64,000 nt of DNA from Climacium dendroides (Eukaryota; Streptophyta; Bryopsida; Hypnales; Climaciaceae): the NCBI GenBank assembly GCA_950106755.1, contig OX467089.1, forward strand, positions 23,479,345 through 23,543,344. Direction: 5' to 3'. The stretch's first letter is position 1; the number at the start of each line of letters is the position of its first letter. The notes beneath the pieces are model-generated. The model was not told where the DNA came from. It did not search any database and saw only the letters and a list, made by a program, of their open reading frames with translations. Shown here in pieces: positions 38,611-49,789 of the stretch. A program made the translations under genes and the position numbers.

Positions 38611-38961
38611 CCCCCTGCCATTCCGCCAACCACGATCTTCAATTTTGTAATTTGGTATTTACAGATTTCAGTTTCTATGCAAGCTTTCTTTCTGAGGTTC
38701 ATTATTTCTAACGCTTCCCAAGAAATTATTTGATTTATTTGTTTTGTACATGGAGAATGAATAACCAAAATACATGCAATGAAGACTTCTTCAATTTCCT
38801 ATTCAACCATTCAACCAAAGATAATGAATAAAAAAGGTTTATTACATTTTTCAAAATGAACACGCAAATTCCTATTATAGAGCAATGCGTGTCAAATGTC
38901 AAACCTCATTTCTCCTGCATTCATAAAGTCTTCCAAATTCAAATCATAAAGATTTGAAGAA

Positions 38962-39234
38962 CTATCTATGAGGGCTGAGACAACTTGCGGGTTTAAAAGA
39001 AAACTCCCGAGTGTGACCAGCATGTAATTCTTCAGGCCACAACTTCCCAATGTGATACATCTTCACATATTTCTTGCACAACTTGGAAGTCCAGTATTCA
39101 TCGACCACCTTCTCCCACTCAGGCTCTGCTAAAATGTTCTCATCCTTTAAAATGTCAAGACGGAGCTCGTGACGAGCTCCTTTTTGTTTCGATCTCTTGC
39201 TGCTTTCACCTTTAATGCCGCCCTTTTCTTCCAT
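38962..39234 (-). pseudogene. Second, related gene fragment of the hAT-like element
   Basis: Starts at ATG 39,234 on minus (MEEKGGIKGESSKRSKQKG) and contains CKKYVKMYHIGKLWPEELHA. This parallels CKKYVTMSHIAKLWP in the frame at 34,976-34,272. A splice donor (CATGCTG|GTCACAC) may follow near 39,022, beyond which similarity is lost. It begins about 600 bp inside the right terminus and reads inwards, so it may be the element's own first exon, with the other copy derived from a nested relative. Confidence 0.5.
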
Positions 39235-39835
39235 AGCTACTTGATGCCTTGATTCTTCTCTTCAACAGTGTGTAAATGACCGATTCAAAACCCCTCCGGT
39301 GTAATCAAAGATGTATGACCCCAACTCTCTACCACATAGGAGCAACTGGCACGGTGAGGCAACTGTAGCACATCCGATGTGGTGTTGTTTCCCAAGGAGG
39401 AGAGTTGACGTGAGGAAAAATGCCTTGGCCGTCCCCTCATATAGCCGTCCGCGCCCAAACCTAAAACTTGTCTTCCCGAATCTACCCCGGACGACGTGAA
39501 CCTACCCCGAACCTACGGACGGCGTTCGATTGGATGGTCCGTCCGCTCCCGAACTTGCGGACTGGCGGTCCGCCCGACTGCTGCGACGTCGGTCCGCCCG
39601 ACCGCTCTGTCGGACGTCCCCCCGACCGCTCCGTCGGTCGCCCTCCCGACCGCTCCGTCGACCACCTGACCGACCGCTGCGACGTCACGTCCGACCGCTC
39701 CCACGACCGTCCGACCAACCGTTGGACGCCGACCGACCACAGTTCGGCCGCGTCCATGACGCCTAGACGATGGACGTCCGGACGTCCGGATTTTGGACGC
39801 GATTTCGTGATGGACGTACGTTCGAGACAACCCTG

Positions 39836-39960
39836 GGCGGCGCCGGGGGGGCTCCGTGCGGGGCTCCCCGCCGCGGCACAGGGGCTCCCCGCCCTTGTGT
39901 GGGGGCTCCGTGCAAGGGTGCCGGGGTTCCCCGCTTGGGCGTGGGAGTCCTTGCCGCCTC
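39836..39960. repeat. GC-rich minisatellite, right part
   Basis: Continues the GGGGCTCCCCGCGGCA-type array of 33,180-33,298 after the hAT-like insertion and its second GGCGGCGC copy. Units drift towards GGGGGCTCCGTGCAAGG. Confidence 0.85.
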
Positions 39961-40242
39961 CACACTTCGCCTCGACGCTCCCACGCTCCACCTCCGCACG
40001 TTGTTCCTCCACCTTCAAACAAGAGATGCATCAACAAGAGAACAAAGATAATCCCAATGTCAAGCCTAAACTCCCCAACGCTCCTAGTGATGTTCAGTTA
40101 GACATCAGTTGAAGCCTCAGTGTGTTACGGATGGAAAATATGGATGAAACCCTAATCTGCCAACACAATTCAATGACGCCAATTTTAATTCCTAGAATTG
40201 ACGGGAGCTGTTGGAGGCCATGACGGAGGCTTGCGGGGCAGA

Positions 40243-40279
40243 GAGGGGAGGGGAGGGGAGGGGAGGGGAGGGGAGGGGA
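40243..40279 (+). repeat. GGGGA tandem repeat, G-quadruplex candidate
   Basis: Seven consecutive GGGGA units on the plus strand followed by purine-only sequence to about 40,320. Four or more closely spaced G4 runs meet the usual sequence rule for a quadruplex. It lies between the two divergent CACTA genes. Confidence 0.9.
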
Positions 40280-40837
40280 AGAGAGGAGGGAGAGGAGGAA
40301 GCGAAGGAGGGAGGAAGTTGTCTACACGGTGCTTGGTCTTGTTTAGGCGCCTGCTGCGACGGGGGCTTCCATCTACTACAGCTACTGATTTTTCCATCCC
40401 TGAGGTGAGTGCAGCAGCAACAATGCTGTCCACAAACTGGTGAAACATGCTCTACTCCTTAGAAGTTTGCAAATTCAAGTGTAGGTGAAGGAAGAAGAGC
40501 GGTTGCAGGAAGAGGAAGGCCGAATGTGGGCCTAGGGTTTGTCTAAGTCCCATGACGGAGCGACAGCCCCATGTGTGACGTCGGGTGCTGTACTTTTCAA
40601 GAGGGCCCTTAGGTCGGAAGTTGACATTCGTGTGCTTCAGCAGACATCACAATTGACATGTAGACATCAACTCAGACATCATGATGTCTGACTTGGTGTT
40701 AGTAACGATGCGTTTTTTGCCAATTTGAAATGGACAAGGGGATATGTTGCGATGATGTTTTGCATGACATCACAAATGACACTATCGTGTCCTAGTAGGC
40801 ATGATTGCGTCTCATTGCACATGTTCTCAGGAAATTC

Positions 40838-41230
40838 GAATTTGGCTTTGACCTTCCATTTTTATTCTCCAAGTGAATAATTAGAAGTTGTGAAATAGAA
40901 CTTGGCTTTGACCTTCTATTTTTATTCTCTAAGTGGGGTCTAAAGTAAAAGAATATCCTAGAGTTTGAATTAGGCTTCTTCAAAATAAAATTTGTGAAAT
41001 GGAACTTGGCTTTGACCTTCTATTTGTATTCCCTAAGTCATTTCTTTGAAGCTTCTTCAAAATACAAATTCTAAATTAGAACTTGCCTTTCACCTTTTAA
41101 TTTTTTTTTTGGCTCTAAGTCATTTCTTTGAGGCTCTACCAAATTAGAGCTTGAAAACTAGAAGCTTTAGAGTAGAACTTGGAATTCACCTTGTCTTTAT
41201 CTTTTCTACATCTTTTCTGGGGGACTTATT
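40838..41230. repeat. Degenerate ~85-bp tandem repeat
   Basis: The phrase AACTTGGCTTTGACCTTCTA followed by TTTTTATTCTCTAAGT recurs about four to five times with growing divergence. It is non-coding and lies in the spacer upstream of the TNPD-like gene. Confidence 0.8.
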
Positions 41231-42336
41231 GAAATGAAACTTGTAACCACTTTTTCTTCTTGGAAGTAACGAAGTCCCATCAATACAACTCATTCTTCTT
41301 CTGCTGTATTGTATGGCTATCCTCTACCTAGGTAGCTTCTAAATGATGCTAAATTAGCTTCTTCTAAGAAAATAGTGCCTATAATGTACTATAATTTCAA
41401 AGCGCAAACCTTACTGCCCTCCTTAGCCATGGAAACCACTGACTGCTTAGAGCTGCAGTCCTTAAAGTGCATGGGATGTAGTATTGCGTAGCTTAACCCA
41501 ATGCTTTTTCTGACCTACCTGTACAAGACTTAACGTCAAGCAAAACATGTCAATGTCCTTATGAATAAACTTATATAATATTCCGGTGCCTTCTAGGATG
41601 TTAGGCGTAGCACCCCATGTCAAACGTAGCACGTGTAGCAAATACCTTTTTATCTTCTATTCAGACGTGGTGATGTCACGTACAAGCCTGTGGGTGACAT
41701 TGTGGTATTCTTGTAGACATAAATGCGTCTTACTGGACATGATGCTGGACGCACCTAGGGCCTTTGGAAGTCAACTCCAGCACATTCACGTGTCCTACCT
41801 CTATTTGAGTTGATGCCTTGTAGTTAAAAGAAGAGAGTTACAAAGAGATTTCAAGGAATAGAAGCCACTTATCAATTACAATTTGCAAGAAGTAGGCGTT
41901 TGGGCGTCGGGTTTCATTGCTTGGCATTGCTTTTTTATCCCATTCTGAAGTACTAAGGAAATGAACCTCATTTGCAGTTTACGCTCATGTTCTTTGGAAA
42001 CAAGACCTAATATTTGTGGAAAATTTTCTTTCTTCCTCAGGACATATACATTTGGTTGCCACCAAAACAAATAATTCATAGACTGTGATGTTGGATGTTA
42101 TAGGTTCACAAGTCTACAGTACTGCACGAACTACTATCCACGATCTAAGAGATAGTGATGAACAGATAGGTGCAGTGGACATGACGGTGTCAAAGTAGAT
42201 GTCTACAGTGACAAACATATGTTCACAAAAACATCCAGATGTTCAAAATTGTCACTGGGTAATCAGAAGTGTTCCTTTTCAACCACCCTTGACTTCCTTC
42301 TGATTGTCTACTATATCTTTCTCTTCGTCTTTCCCA

Positions 42337-45300
42337 ATGCATGTTGTAGGAAACAAGTTTAATTACTTCAAGAGTGGACATTTCAAATTGCATGATATCA
42401 GCAAGTGCACGTACGTGTTGATGCCTGTGACGGACATGGAGGGCAGGCGTGGACATCGTGTTGTAAGAGTGCGCATTAATGCAAACGGCCGTGTCCTTCG
42501 CCACATTCCTATAGGTGACCTCATTCTACAAACCGAGTTGAGGGTGGCAACGTAGCTAAATTTGACGAGGTTTCCATGTCCATGCAAATATTGTCATGGA
42601 GGAAGACGCCGGACTATCCATGTGATTCGGAAGCATCATGGAGAGGTGGGACGGGATGTTTTTTTGACGAAGTCAATGATTGGGGGGACCCACCCAATGG
42701 ATACCCTCCTAATGGCATATGGGTGGAAGATCTTGTGTATGACGATGACATCGTTGAGAATGACGCAGACATAGTAGAGGAAGACATTCAGATGCAGGAT
42801 GTGAACGGAAGACCAGAATTAGGAGACACTGATGTCGGTGACGCTGCTAATGACGACGACGCTCCTTTAGATGTACAACACGACGTCCAAAGGCAAGTCA
42901 TGGAGGCCTTTGATCGTGGCGATGCATTGCATTCAAACACCTTGGCGTCTAACGGAGCGTCAGGTGCTGAAGCAGACGTTGACGTTGACACTATTGAAGA
43001 CATGCAGCGTTTATATGAGCACGCAACAACAGCACTGTACGAGGGGGCATCATCGAGTATTCTGTCAACAACAATCATCATCATAAATATGTGCGTGGTC
43101 TTCCGCGTGAGTAACCATTTCACTAGTGAGCTCCTATGGTATTTGTCATCAGACTTGCTCCCGAAGAACAACAAGCTCCCTACTAGTCATTATGAGGCAA
43201 GGAAAATGATTAAGAAGTTGGGCTTAGAGTACAACAACATCCATGTGTGCCCAGGTGGTTGTGTGCTATTCGAAGACGAGCATGCAAATCTAAGTACGTG
43301 CCCGAAGTGCTCTAAACCAAGGTGGGTGGAGTGAACGAACTCGGTACCAACAAGGGTCGTTCGACACTTTCCCTTGATCCCAAGACTTAAACGCATGTTT
43401 CGATCTTCGGAGATCGCTCAGATGCTGACGGGCTGGATGCGGCATGTCAGCGATGACAGCATCATGCGGTCAGTGGTGGATAGCCCTGCTTGGAAGCATG
43501 TCAGCGTGGACGTCCACTTTGACAACTTCAGTACTGACGACAGGAACCTGCGTCTGGCACTAGCACTGGATGGTGTCAATCCCTTCAAGCTGAGCAACAC
43601 GAATTGGTTGACATGGCTGGTGCTCATTTTGATTTACAATTTTGAGCCATGGTTTGTGACGAAGAAATTCTTCATCTCCCTTAGCCTTCTCATTTCTGGG
43701 AAGCAGTCCCCAACTTCTAAGAACATGGATGTGTTCTTGCGACCATTGTTGAAGGAGCTATATACATTGTGGGAAGGTGTGGTGGCTCAAGATTTCTCAC
43801 AGCCCAAAGGTGCTCGTCACTTTATCATGCGTGGCTTACTAATGTGGACCATATTCAATTTTCCTGCGTATGCTCTGATCTCTGGCTTGTCTTGCAAGGG
43901 ATATAAAGGATGCCCGGATTGTGGTCTTGAGACAGATTCTCGACTTGCAAGAACCGGCGATGTGAGGACGGATCGAAGTACCAGAGGGTCCAAGATTGTG
44001 TATGGGGGCATACGAAGGTACTTAAGTCGACACCATCCTTATCGTCGAAATCGTCGCTTCAATGGAAAAGTAGAGCATCGCTTCAGGCCAAAGGGCATGA
44101 CTGAAGATGTTATCCGATATGTTGCGTGGCGGCAAGCGTTTCTAGATCTGGGTGGAAGAGAAGATGGAAAGGATGACCCAGTGCATTTCACAAGGGTGAA
44201 ACGCTTGAGTGCATTGTTTGAGCTGCCCTACTGGAAGGTACAAAGTGGTCTAACCTGACTTTGACATGTAGGTAGTGTCCAATGTCTGAGTGGTACGTCC
44301 TCTCTGACGTTCTGTGTTATAGTACTGGCGCGTTGATGTCCAAGTAGATGTCATAGAAGACATCCCGCTGTACAAATTGCAATAGCTGTAGACAGTGGCC
44401 GCCTATTTAGCCGTGCAATGTGAACATCTCATGTTGTGTTACATGTCCCTTTAGACGTAGTCGTGAATACAAAGTGAAGGCTGAATGTCGTTGTACATTT
44501 TCTTAGTAGACAACACGGGAAGTGACGATACACATTTTTTCGGAGGGCAGAGCATACTTAAGATTTACGTGTGTTCCCTTCTACAGTATCTGTTGATCCA
44601 ACACATTTTGGATGTGATGCATTGCGAGAAAAACTTATGCGAGAACATGGTGAAGACCCTTCTTGCTATGAACGATAGTCCTGGCAACCGCATTGATGCA
44701 CAACAGCTTGGAATACGTAGAGAAATTTGGCTTCAAGACCCACGAAGACACCAAGACGATTTCTACATGCCAAATGCGTCGTATGCAATGACAGTAGATG
44801 AGCACAGGGAGTTCGTGGATATAGTGTCAAGTATTCGTACCCCAACAAACTATGTTGGTACAATTCATAAACATCTACAGAATGGAACGCTACAATATAT
44901 GAAGACGCATGATTATCACATTCTCATGCAGCAGGTGAGGTTGCCATGGGATGTGACACAAGGGTTCGTTGAACTTATCCAAGGAAGGGAGGGAGTTCAG
45001 AGATTGTCACTGCTCCAGAACCATTGTGGACATCATATGTCTTTAGTAACGTTGTTGAAGGCAGTAGTATGTTAATGATAGTGCACGGGAAGACGTCTTC
45101 ATAAACATGATAGTGTTTCATTTGGCTGTGATGCGTTTTCTAGTAGTCTGTCATATTCAGCACAAAGACGTTGTAGTGGATGTCCAAAATTAATGTCCGG
45201 GTGACCCTCATGCAAGTTACAGGGAAATGTGTTAAAAATGTAGCAGTGGGAGAGTGACTTACAGAGATGTTGTTCATGTGTAGATTGTACCGGTGTCTGT

Positions 45301-46982
45301 CCGGAACATCTTGGATGAGAATGTGCGCTTGGCTATTATAAAAATGAGCAGGGTTTTCCAAAGACTTTGTGAGAAGGAGATCAAGGAAGCTGACAAAGAT
45401 GTCCTCATGCAGGATGTTATTATGGCAACCTGCCTCATAGAGAAGGAGTTCCCCACGACATTCTTGAATATAATGACCCATTTTCCAGTGCACCTTGTTG
45501 AACAGTTATTTGTATGTGGCCCAGTGCATTGTAGGTGGATGTACCCCATTGAGCGATACATGAAGACTTTGAAGGATTATGTGCGGACTTTGGTGCATCC
45601 AAAAGGTAGCATAGCAGAGGGATATCGCATTGAAGACACGCTTGGCTTCTGCACGGAATACATGAGACAATTTCAAGGGACTAGTGAGCGTGTTTGGGAT
45701 GTAGACGAAGATCCCATCATGAATGACGAGGTGATACGTAGCAGGAAACCAAAAGAGAGGGCATTATCCGACACTTTGCGAGCATATGCACATGCGTTTG
45801 TAATTGACAATGCGCCATGCTTGGAAACTTGGCGAGAGTAAGTAACTGGCACTGCTTTCCAGTGCCACTTTGGACATCACGTTGCCTTATATACACTCCT
45901 AGCAGACGTCATATCCGATGCTGGCGCATTCAATGATGTCATGTAGGAAGACGCATTGATGTTTGTTTTGGCCCCAATGTGGACATCTCAGTAGAAGAGG
46001 GAACCCTCAACACACGATCGTTGTTAAGGACTACTTGAATTCTTGCACACCTTTGCAGATGTGCCATGCACACTGTACTTGGCCTCGGCATACATGATGT
46101 CAAATCTTCAATCCGTTGTCCTAATTTCATTATTGCTGAGTGTGATGTAGGGACTACACTACAGCAAAGTCCCAAAGATGGGAGCGGGAAGCTTTTCGTG
46201 TTGCATGGCGGCGCTCAAATCCAGAAAGAGCTGTCCGTTATCCAGTTGAACTAAGTGAGTTTCCATCCTTCGCGCAATGGCTGACGTTAACGGTGACGGA
46301 GGCTGATCATTTTGGACGTCCAGTGGATGAAGACATCAGACATTATGCGCAGCTTCCTGAGCGAAAGGCAACATCCCACCGTCAAATGTACTGTCATGGC
46401 ATGCACCTCTGTGTCCGAAGCTCTGAACGTGGGCTTGTTATCTGTGACTCTGGAGTAGTAGCGAGTTTCACATGCCAGCTTCATTGGGGTTTGCAAAATG
46501 GGAGGCCACTGGAATCCACGCAGGAGTATGTGGGGTACATTGAAGAGATTTTAGTATTGGATTATCGAAATCATTGCATCACAGTGTTGTTGTGTGATTG
46601 GGTGAGGGGCACACAAGGTAGTCGAGCTCCTAGTGTGCAACAGGATAAGTATGGCTTCACGTTGGCAAACTTCAACCATTTGGATGGAACGGTCCATGCA
46701 GATTCATTTGCCTTTCCTTTGCATTGCCAACAGGTATTCTTCTCCGACGATCCACATCGGCCTGGTTGGAAAGTAGTTTGCCGAACTGAGGTGAGGGGTA
46801 GACGTGGCTCATTGCACCCTCTAATGACAACCCCGAACATGGTGCAGTTGGTGAATGATAGGGACTTCGATGGACTACAACCAGTGCAACAAGTCGTGGA
46901 CCCGGTGCGCCAACCCATAGACCATGGTGGCGAGTATGTTGCCATAGTTAGCGATGACATCGCATCTGAGGAAGAAGCATAG
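42337..46982 (+). pseudogene. TNPD-like CACTA transposase, 4 exons, two stops and one frameshift
   Basis: Exons are about 42,337-44,237, 44,587-44,934, 45,284-45,837 and 46,151-46,982. The last three GT/AG junctions keep phase exactly. An N-terminal piece is followed by a transposase-associated cysteine motif (FPCPCKYCHGG, near 42,574). The Transposase_21/TNP2 core (43,100-44,900) includes KLGLEYNNIHVCPGGC, FPLIPRLKRMF, LSCKGYKGCPDCG and, across the first intron, LPYWK then HILDVMHCEKNL. Exon 3 is DUF4218 (WMYPIERYMKTLKDYVRTL, GSIAEGYRIED). Exon 4 is DUF4216 (NHCITVLLCDWV, YGFTLANFN, QVFFSDDP). Damage: TAG at 42,553, a shift near a run of six G at about 42,683, and TGA at 43,332. It would cut and join the CACTA ends in the nucleus. 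Confidence 0.93.
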
Positions 46983-46989
46983 GGTGTTC

Positions 46990-48031
46990 ACATCATTGAC
47001 ATGTGTATGCTGTGATAGCATTTAGACGTCACATAGGACGTCTGCGAAATACAAGAACATCAACATGTTCATGTCTTCCAAGTATTCTTGATGCATCTTG
47101 AACATGCATTTTGTGACAGAATCTGTCTACTTCGGTAATGCACGTGACATCATAAGAGTAGGTTGCAATCTTATCCTAATGAAGTTTGAAGAACGTGCAC
47201 AAGTTGTATGACTTGAAGAGCCCAGAAATGCCCCTGATCTAAGTAAACACATAAGTTTGCCTGTACTACATAGGAAGGATGTGCATCATGTACAAATTCA
47301 CCCTTTTTCATAAAATAATGTCATGCATCTGGAGTTATTTTTGACATCAAAGTGGACGCCTACAATTGCTTCCACAACGCCCACACGTCCAGTCAGATGT
47401 AATGAAACGCACCGTGAATAGCATGTGGTTTGAAGTTACAGTCGTAAGAAGTACAAAATGTTAACGCTAGAAGTGATGTCAATGTAGACGTCAGAACGTC
47501 AGATGTGATGTCCACAGAGACATCCGAGGTCGGAACATGGACTGGTTATAGATGCTGACGTGGCATGCCACGTCATCATCCTTGTCCACGTCATACAATA
47601 TCCACGTCATCATGCCATGTCACACAGTAGCCATGTCATCTCGCCACATCAAATGCCACATAAGCTTTTAGGAGTCACAACCTGCCTATTGTCCTCTTTT
47701 TAGCCTTGGGCAGTCACTTTACCTCTGACTACACCAAAATTCTATTTGAACTTGTGAGGTATGTTTGACCAAAGATGATGACGTAGCTAAACATGTTATT
47801 GTGGACATCCTGGAAAACATCTAATGTCCACTTGGATGCCTTACATTGCATGGACATTTTTTGTAGCATCAACATGCTGTGACTGCAATCTAGCAATGCT
47901 AACACAGACATCATCACAAAATCTCCACTTTCTCGACCTGACACCCTGACGTCTTGTGCAACGTATCATGTCTACGCGGATATACGTCGTTTTTGGCTGG
48001 ATGTCCAGGCGGACACCGTTTTCTTATAGTG
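46990..48031. repeat. Right subterminal repeat region of the CACTA element
   Basis: GACATC/GATGTC and GACGTC words, together with CCACGTCAT-type units (47,560-47,660), recur up to the right terminus. This mirrors the left end. Confidence 0.85.
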
Positions 48032-48383
48032 AACCCTCACAAGAGATGGGCACTGACGGTGGCGAAGAGGAACTTCCGCCCCCGAGGAAGGTTAGTCGCC
48101 GTACCTAAGCATCGGGAGATCTCCTGCTATCGGTTCTACACTACACTTGATGAACATGACCACTTCAAGAAATCTGACATCTTTGTGTCGCAAGATAAGT
48201 CGACAAGGCCAGTGGTGCCTTCTGGAAAATCGGTGCAGTCATCTCCAAGAGATGCCTCACGCACTGGAATGTTTGGGGAATGACACGCGCCGAAGAAGCC
48301 GGGCACGAAAAAGGCGAAGAAGGTTTCAAGGTCTGCACCGGTGCAGACGACTTCAGATAGGCGACCGAAGTTGCAGACAAGGC
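48032..48383 (+). pseudogene. Host-repeat coding region, right of the CACTA element
   Basis: Two frames look protein-like. One reads EEELPPPRKVSRR near 48,060-48,100. The other continues through SCYRFYTTLDEHDHFKKSDIF to a lysine-rich end (APKKPGTKKAKKVSRSAP) with one TGA at about 48,282. The tail resembles a nuclear-localisation signal. CGGGAGATCTCC occurs inside (48,111), linking this piece to 49,790-50,436 and 60,126-63,000. No domain was recognised. It probably continues the frame at 27,770-28,274. Confidence 0.45.
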
Positions 48384-49767
48384 ACTATCGGTTAGAGAGG
48401 CCTTGCCTTGGGAAATCGTGGGGAATCTAGCTGTAACTACATTTGGCTCAGAATAATGAAAGAACCCTAATCAAATACTCCCATCATATATATATACTCA
48501 CAAATGCCCCATATAATGATATATAGGCCAAGTAGAGTAGCCTATTCACATATAACTCCCATAATATGCTATAGAGTGTAAGAAAGTATCACATGTTTGT
48601 AGAAAATGGTAGAAGATACACCAAAACCTCTATAACTTCTCTTAAAAGAATACCTGACACTAAAATGAATGCCACAAAAGTTTCACAACTTCAAATCAAG
48701 AGTGTGATATCTCTCTGAAAAGATAACAAAAATATCTACAAACCCTGAAAATCTCAAGTAAAACTAAGATACTTTTAGTTTTACAGTTGTTCAAAGTTCA
48801 CTATTCACAACTCAAAGGCAACTCACTACTATTCTGCTTCCATGACTATAACTTTTGCATTCTAAATCCAAATTGAGTGTGAAAGGTCTTTTTGGAAAGA
48901 TAACAAGAATATCTACAAACCCTGAAAATCTCACGTAAAACTAAGATACTTTCAGAATTCTAAAGTCGTTCAAAGTTCACTATTCACAATTCAAAGGCAA
49001 CTCCTCGCTACTTTGCTTCTAAGTTCATAACTTCCTCATGCTAACTTCAAATTGAGCAAATGATATCTCTATCGGAAGCTAACATCTCAATAAAAAACTT
49101 CACCAAGTATCATGATAAAATACTTCCTCACCACATAGTTATAAGCCCTCGAAAGTTCAGCCTCCATTCTCCATGGCAAACATCCCTCCCTCATTTCCTC
49201 AAGCATAACTTTTGCACAAAAACTCCAAATAGAGCGAATGATAGGGTTTTGGAAAAACAAAAGTATGAAGAACAACCTCCCAAAATTTCATAGCCAAAGT
49301 CCTTTGTACAAAATACAATGACCCTCTAAAGTCACGGTTTTTTCCAAACAAACCTTGAGGAGGAAGAAGAAGACCTTCCACCTTATCCTCCACCTCACCC
49401 TCCATACTTTCCACCTAAGCTAGTGGATTAAACCCCTACAAGTGCCATATGGACCACAATTTGTTCATTGGTAACTTCTTTTCTCCCATAACCCTATCCT
49501 TATCTCCTACGTGGCCTTCTAATCTTCTAAAAGTTAATAGAAAGGTCAAACAAGCTTCACCTTTCTATTTAAACAACTTTAAATACAAATTAAAAAATAC
49601 CAAATGACTTCAAGTGTAAAAACAAACATTATAAACCCAAATAATTGTTTAATGGAGGTAAAAAAAGGTTGAGTCCAATTCGTATGGATGGATTAGGCTC
49701 CCCAAAAAACCTTTTATTTCAACAAGAAGTATTTATTTCTACATAATGTACGTATAAACAACACGAT
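48384..49767 (-). repeat. Dispersed ~1.4-kb repeat, copy B (inverted)
   Basis: Reverse-complement match to 24,877-26,246 over its full length, inserted between two coding pieces of the host repeat. It carries an internal tandem duplication of about 177 bp (near 48,715-48,890 and 48,892-49,065, both with ATCTACAAACCCTGAAAATC). It lacks the hairpin insertion found in copy A. The frames inside show no domain. Confidence 0.8.
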
Positions 49768-49789
49768 AGCGTAGGAAGGATGTGCAGAT

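Larger units (their letters stand above)
33299..39835. mobile_element. 6,537-bp hAT-like transposon inside the CACTA element
   Basis: The ends are CAGGGTTGT (left) and its inverse ACAACCCTG (right). The insertion is flanked by a perfect 8-bp target duplication, GGCGGCGC, at 33,291-33,298 and 39,836-39,843. CAGGG termini and 8-bp duplications define the hAT superfamily. I did not find an hATC dimerisation domain or BED finger, so the element may be non-autonomous. Long GC-rich arms made of GGACGG/CCGTCC words lie inside both ends (33,330-33,840 and 39,480-39,800). Further GC-rich blocks at 35,160-35,490 and 38,190-38,610 enclose an AT-rich core. The exactness of the duplication suggests this is among the younger events here. 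Confidence 0.88.
28275..48031. mobile_element. 19,757-bp CACTA (En/Spm) transposon
   Basis: Both ends carry the same terminal repeat: CACTATAAGAAAAC then TGTCTCCGCC on the left, and the inverted form with one mismatch (GGTGTCCGCC) on the right. GACATC/GATGTC and GACGTC motifs crowd the first and last kilobase and many introns, as subterminal binding sites do in this superfamily. Inside are a TNPA-like gene on minus and a TNPD-like transposase on plus, arranged back to back, with a 6.5-kb hAT-like insertion between them. The 3-bp flanks (TGC left, AAC right) do not match, so either the duplication has mutated or the flanks were rearranged. Without the nested insertion the element would be about 13.2 kb. 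Confidence 0.9.

Noticed and set aside
39482..40112. Four long overlapping frames on both strands (up to 214 codons)
   Set aside because: They are spread over the GC-rich right arm and the split GC minisatellite. Overlap in several registers with repeat-like products shows they are stop-poor by composition.
42788..43174. Minus-strand frame of 128 codons opposite the transposase
   Set aside because: The plus strand reads as Transposase_21/TNP2 through the same bases; this is its shadow.
46571..46960. Minus-strand frame of 129 codons
   Set aside because: Shadow of the DUF4216 exon on plus.
48384..49767. Solo LTR interpretation of the 1.4-kb repeat
   Set aside because: TG...CA-like ends can be drawn, but no 5-bp target duplication, primer-binding site or polypurine tract was found. 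Left as an unclassified repeat.
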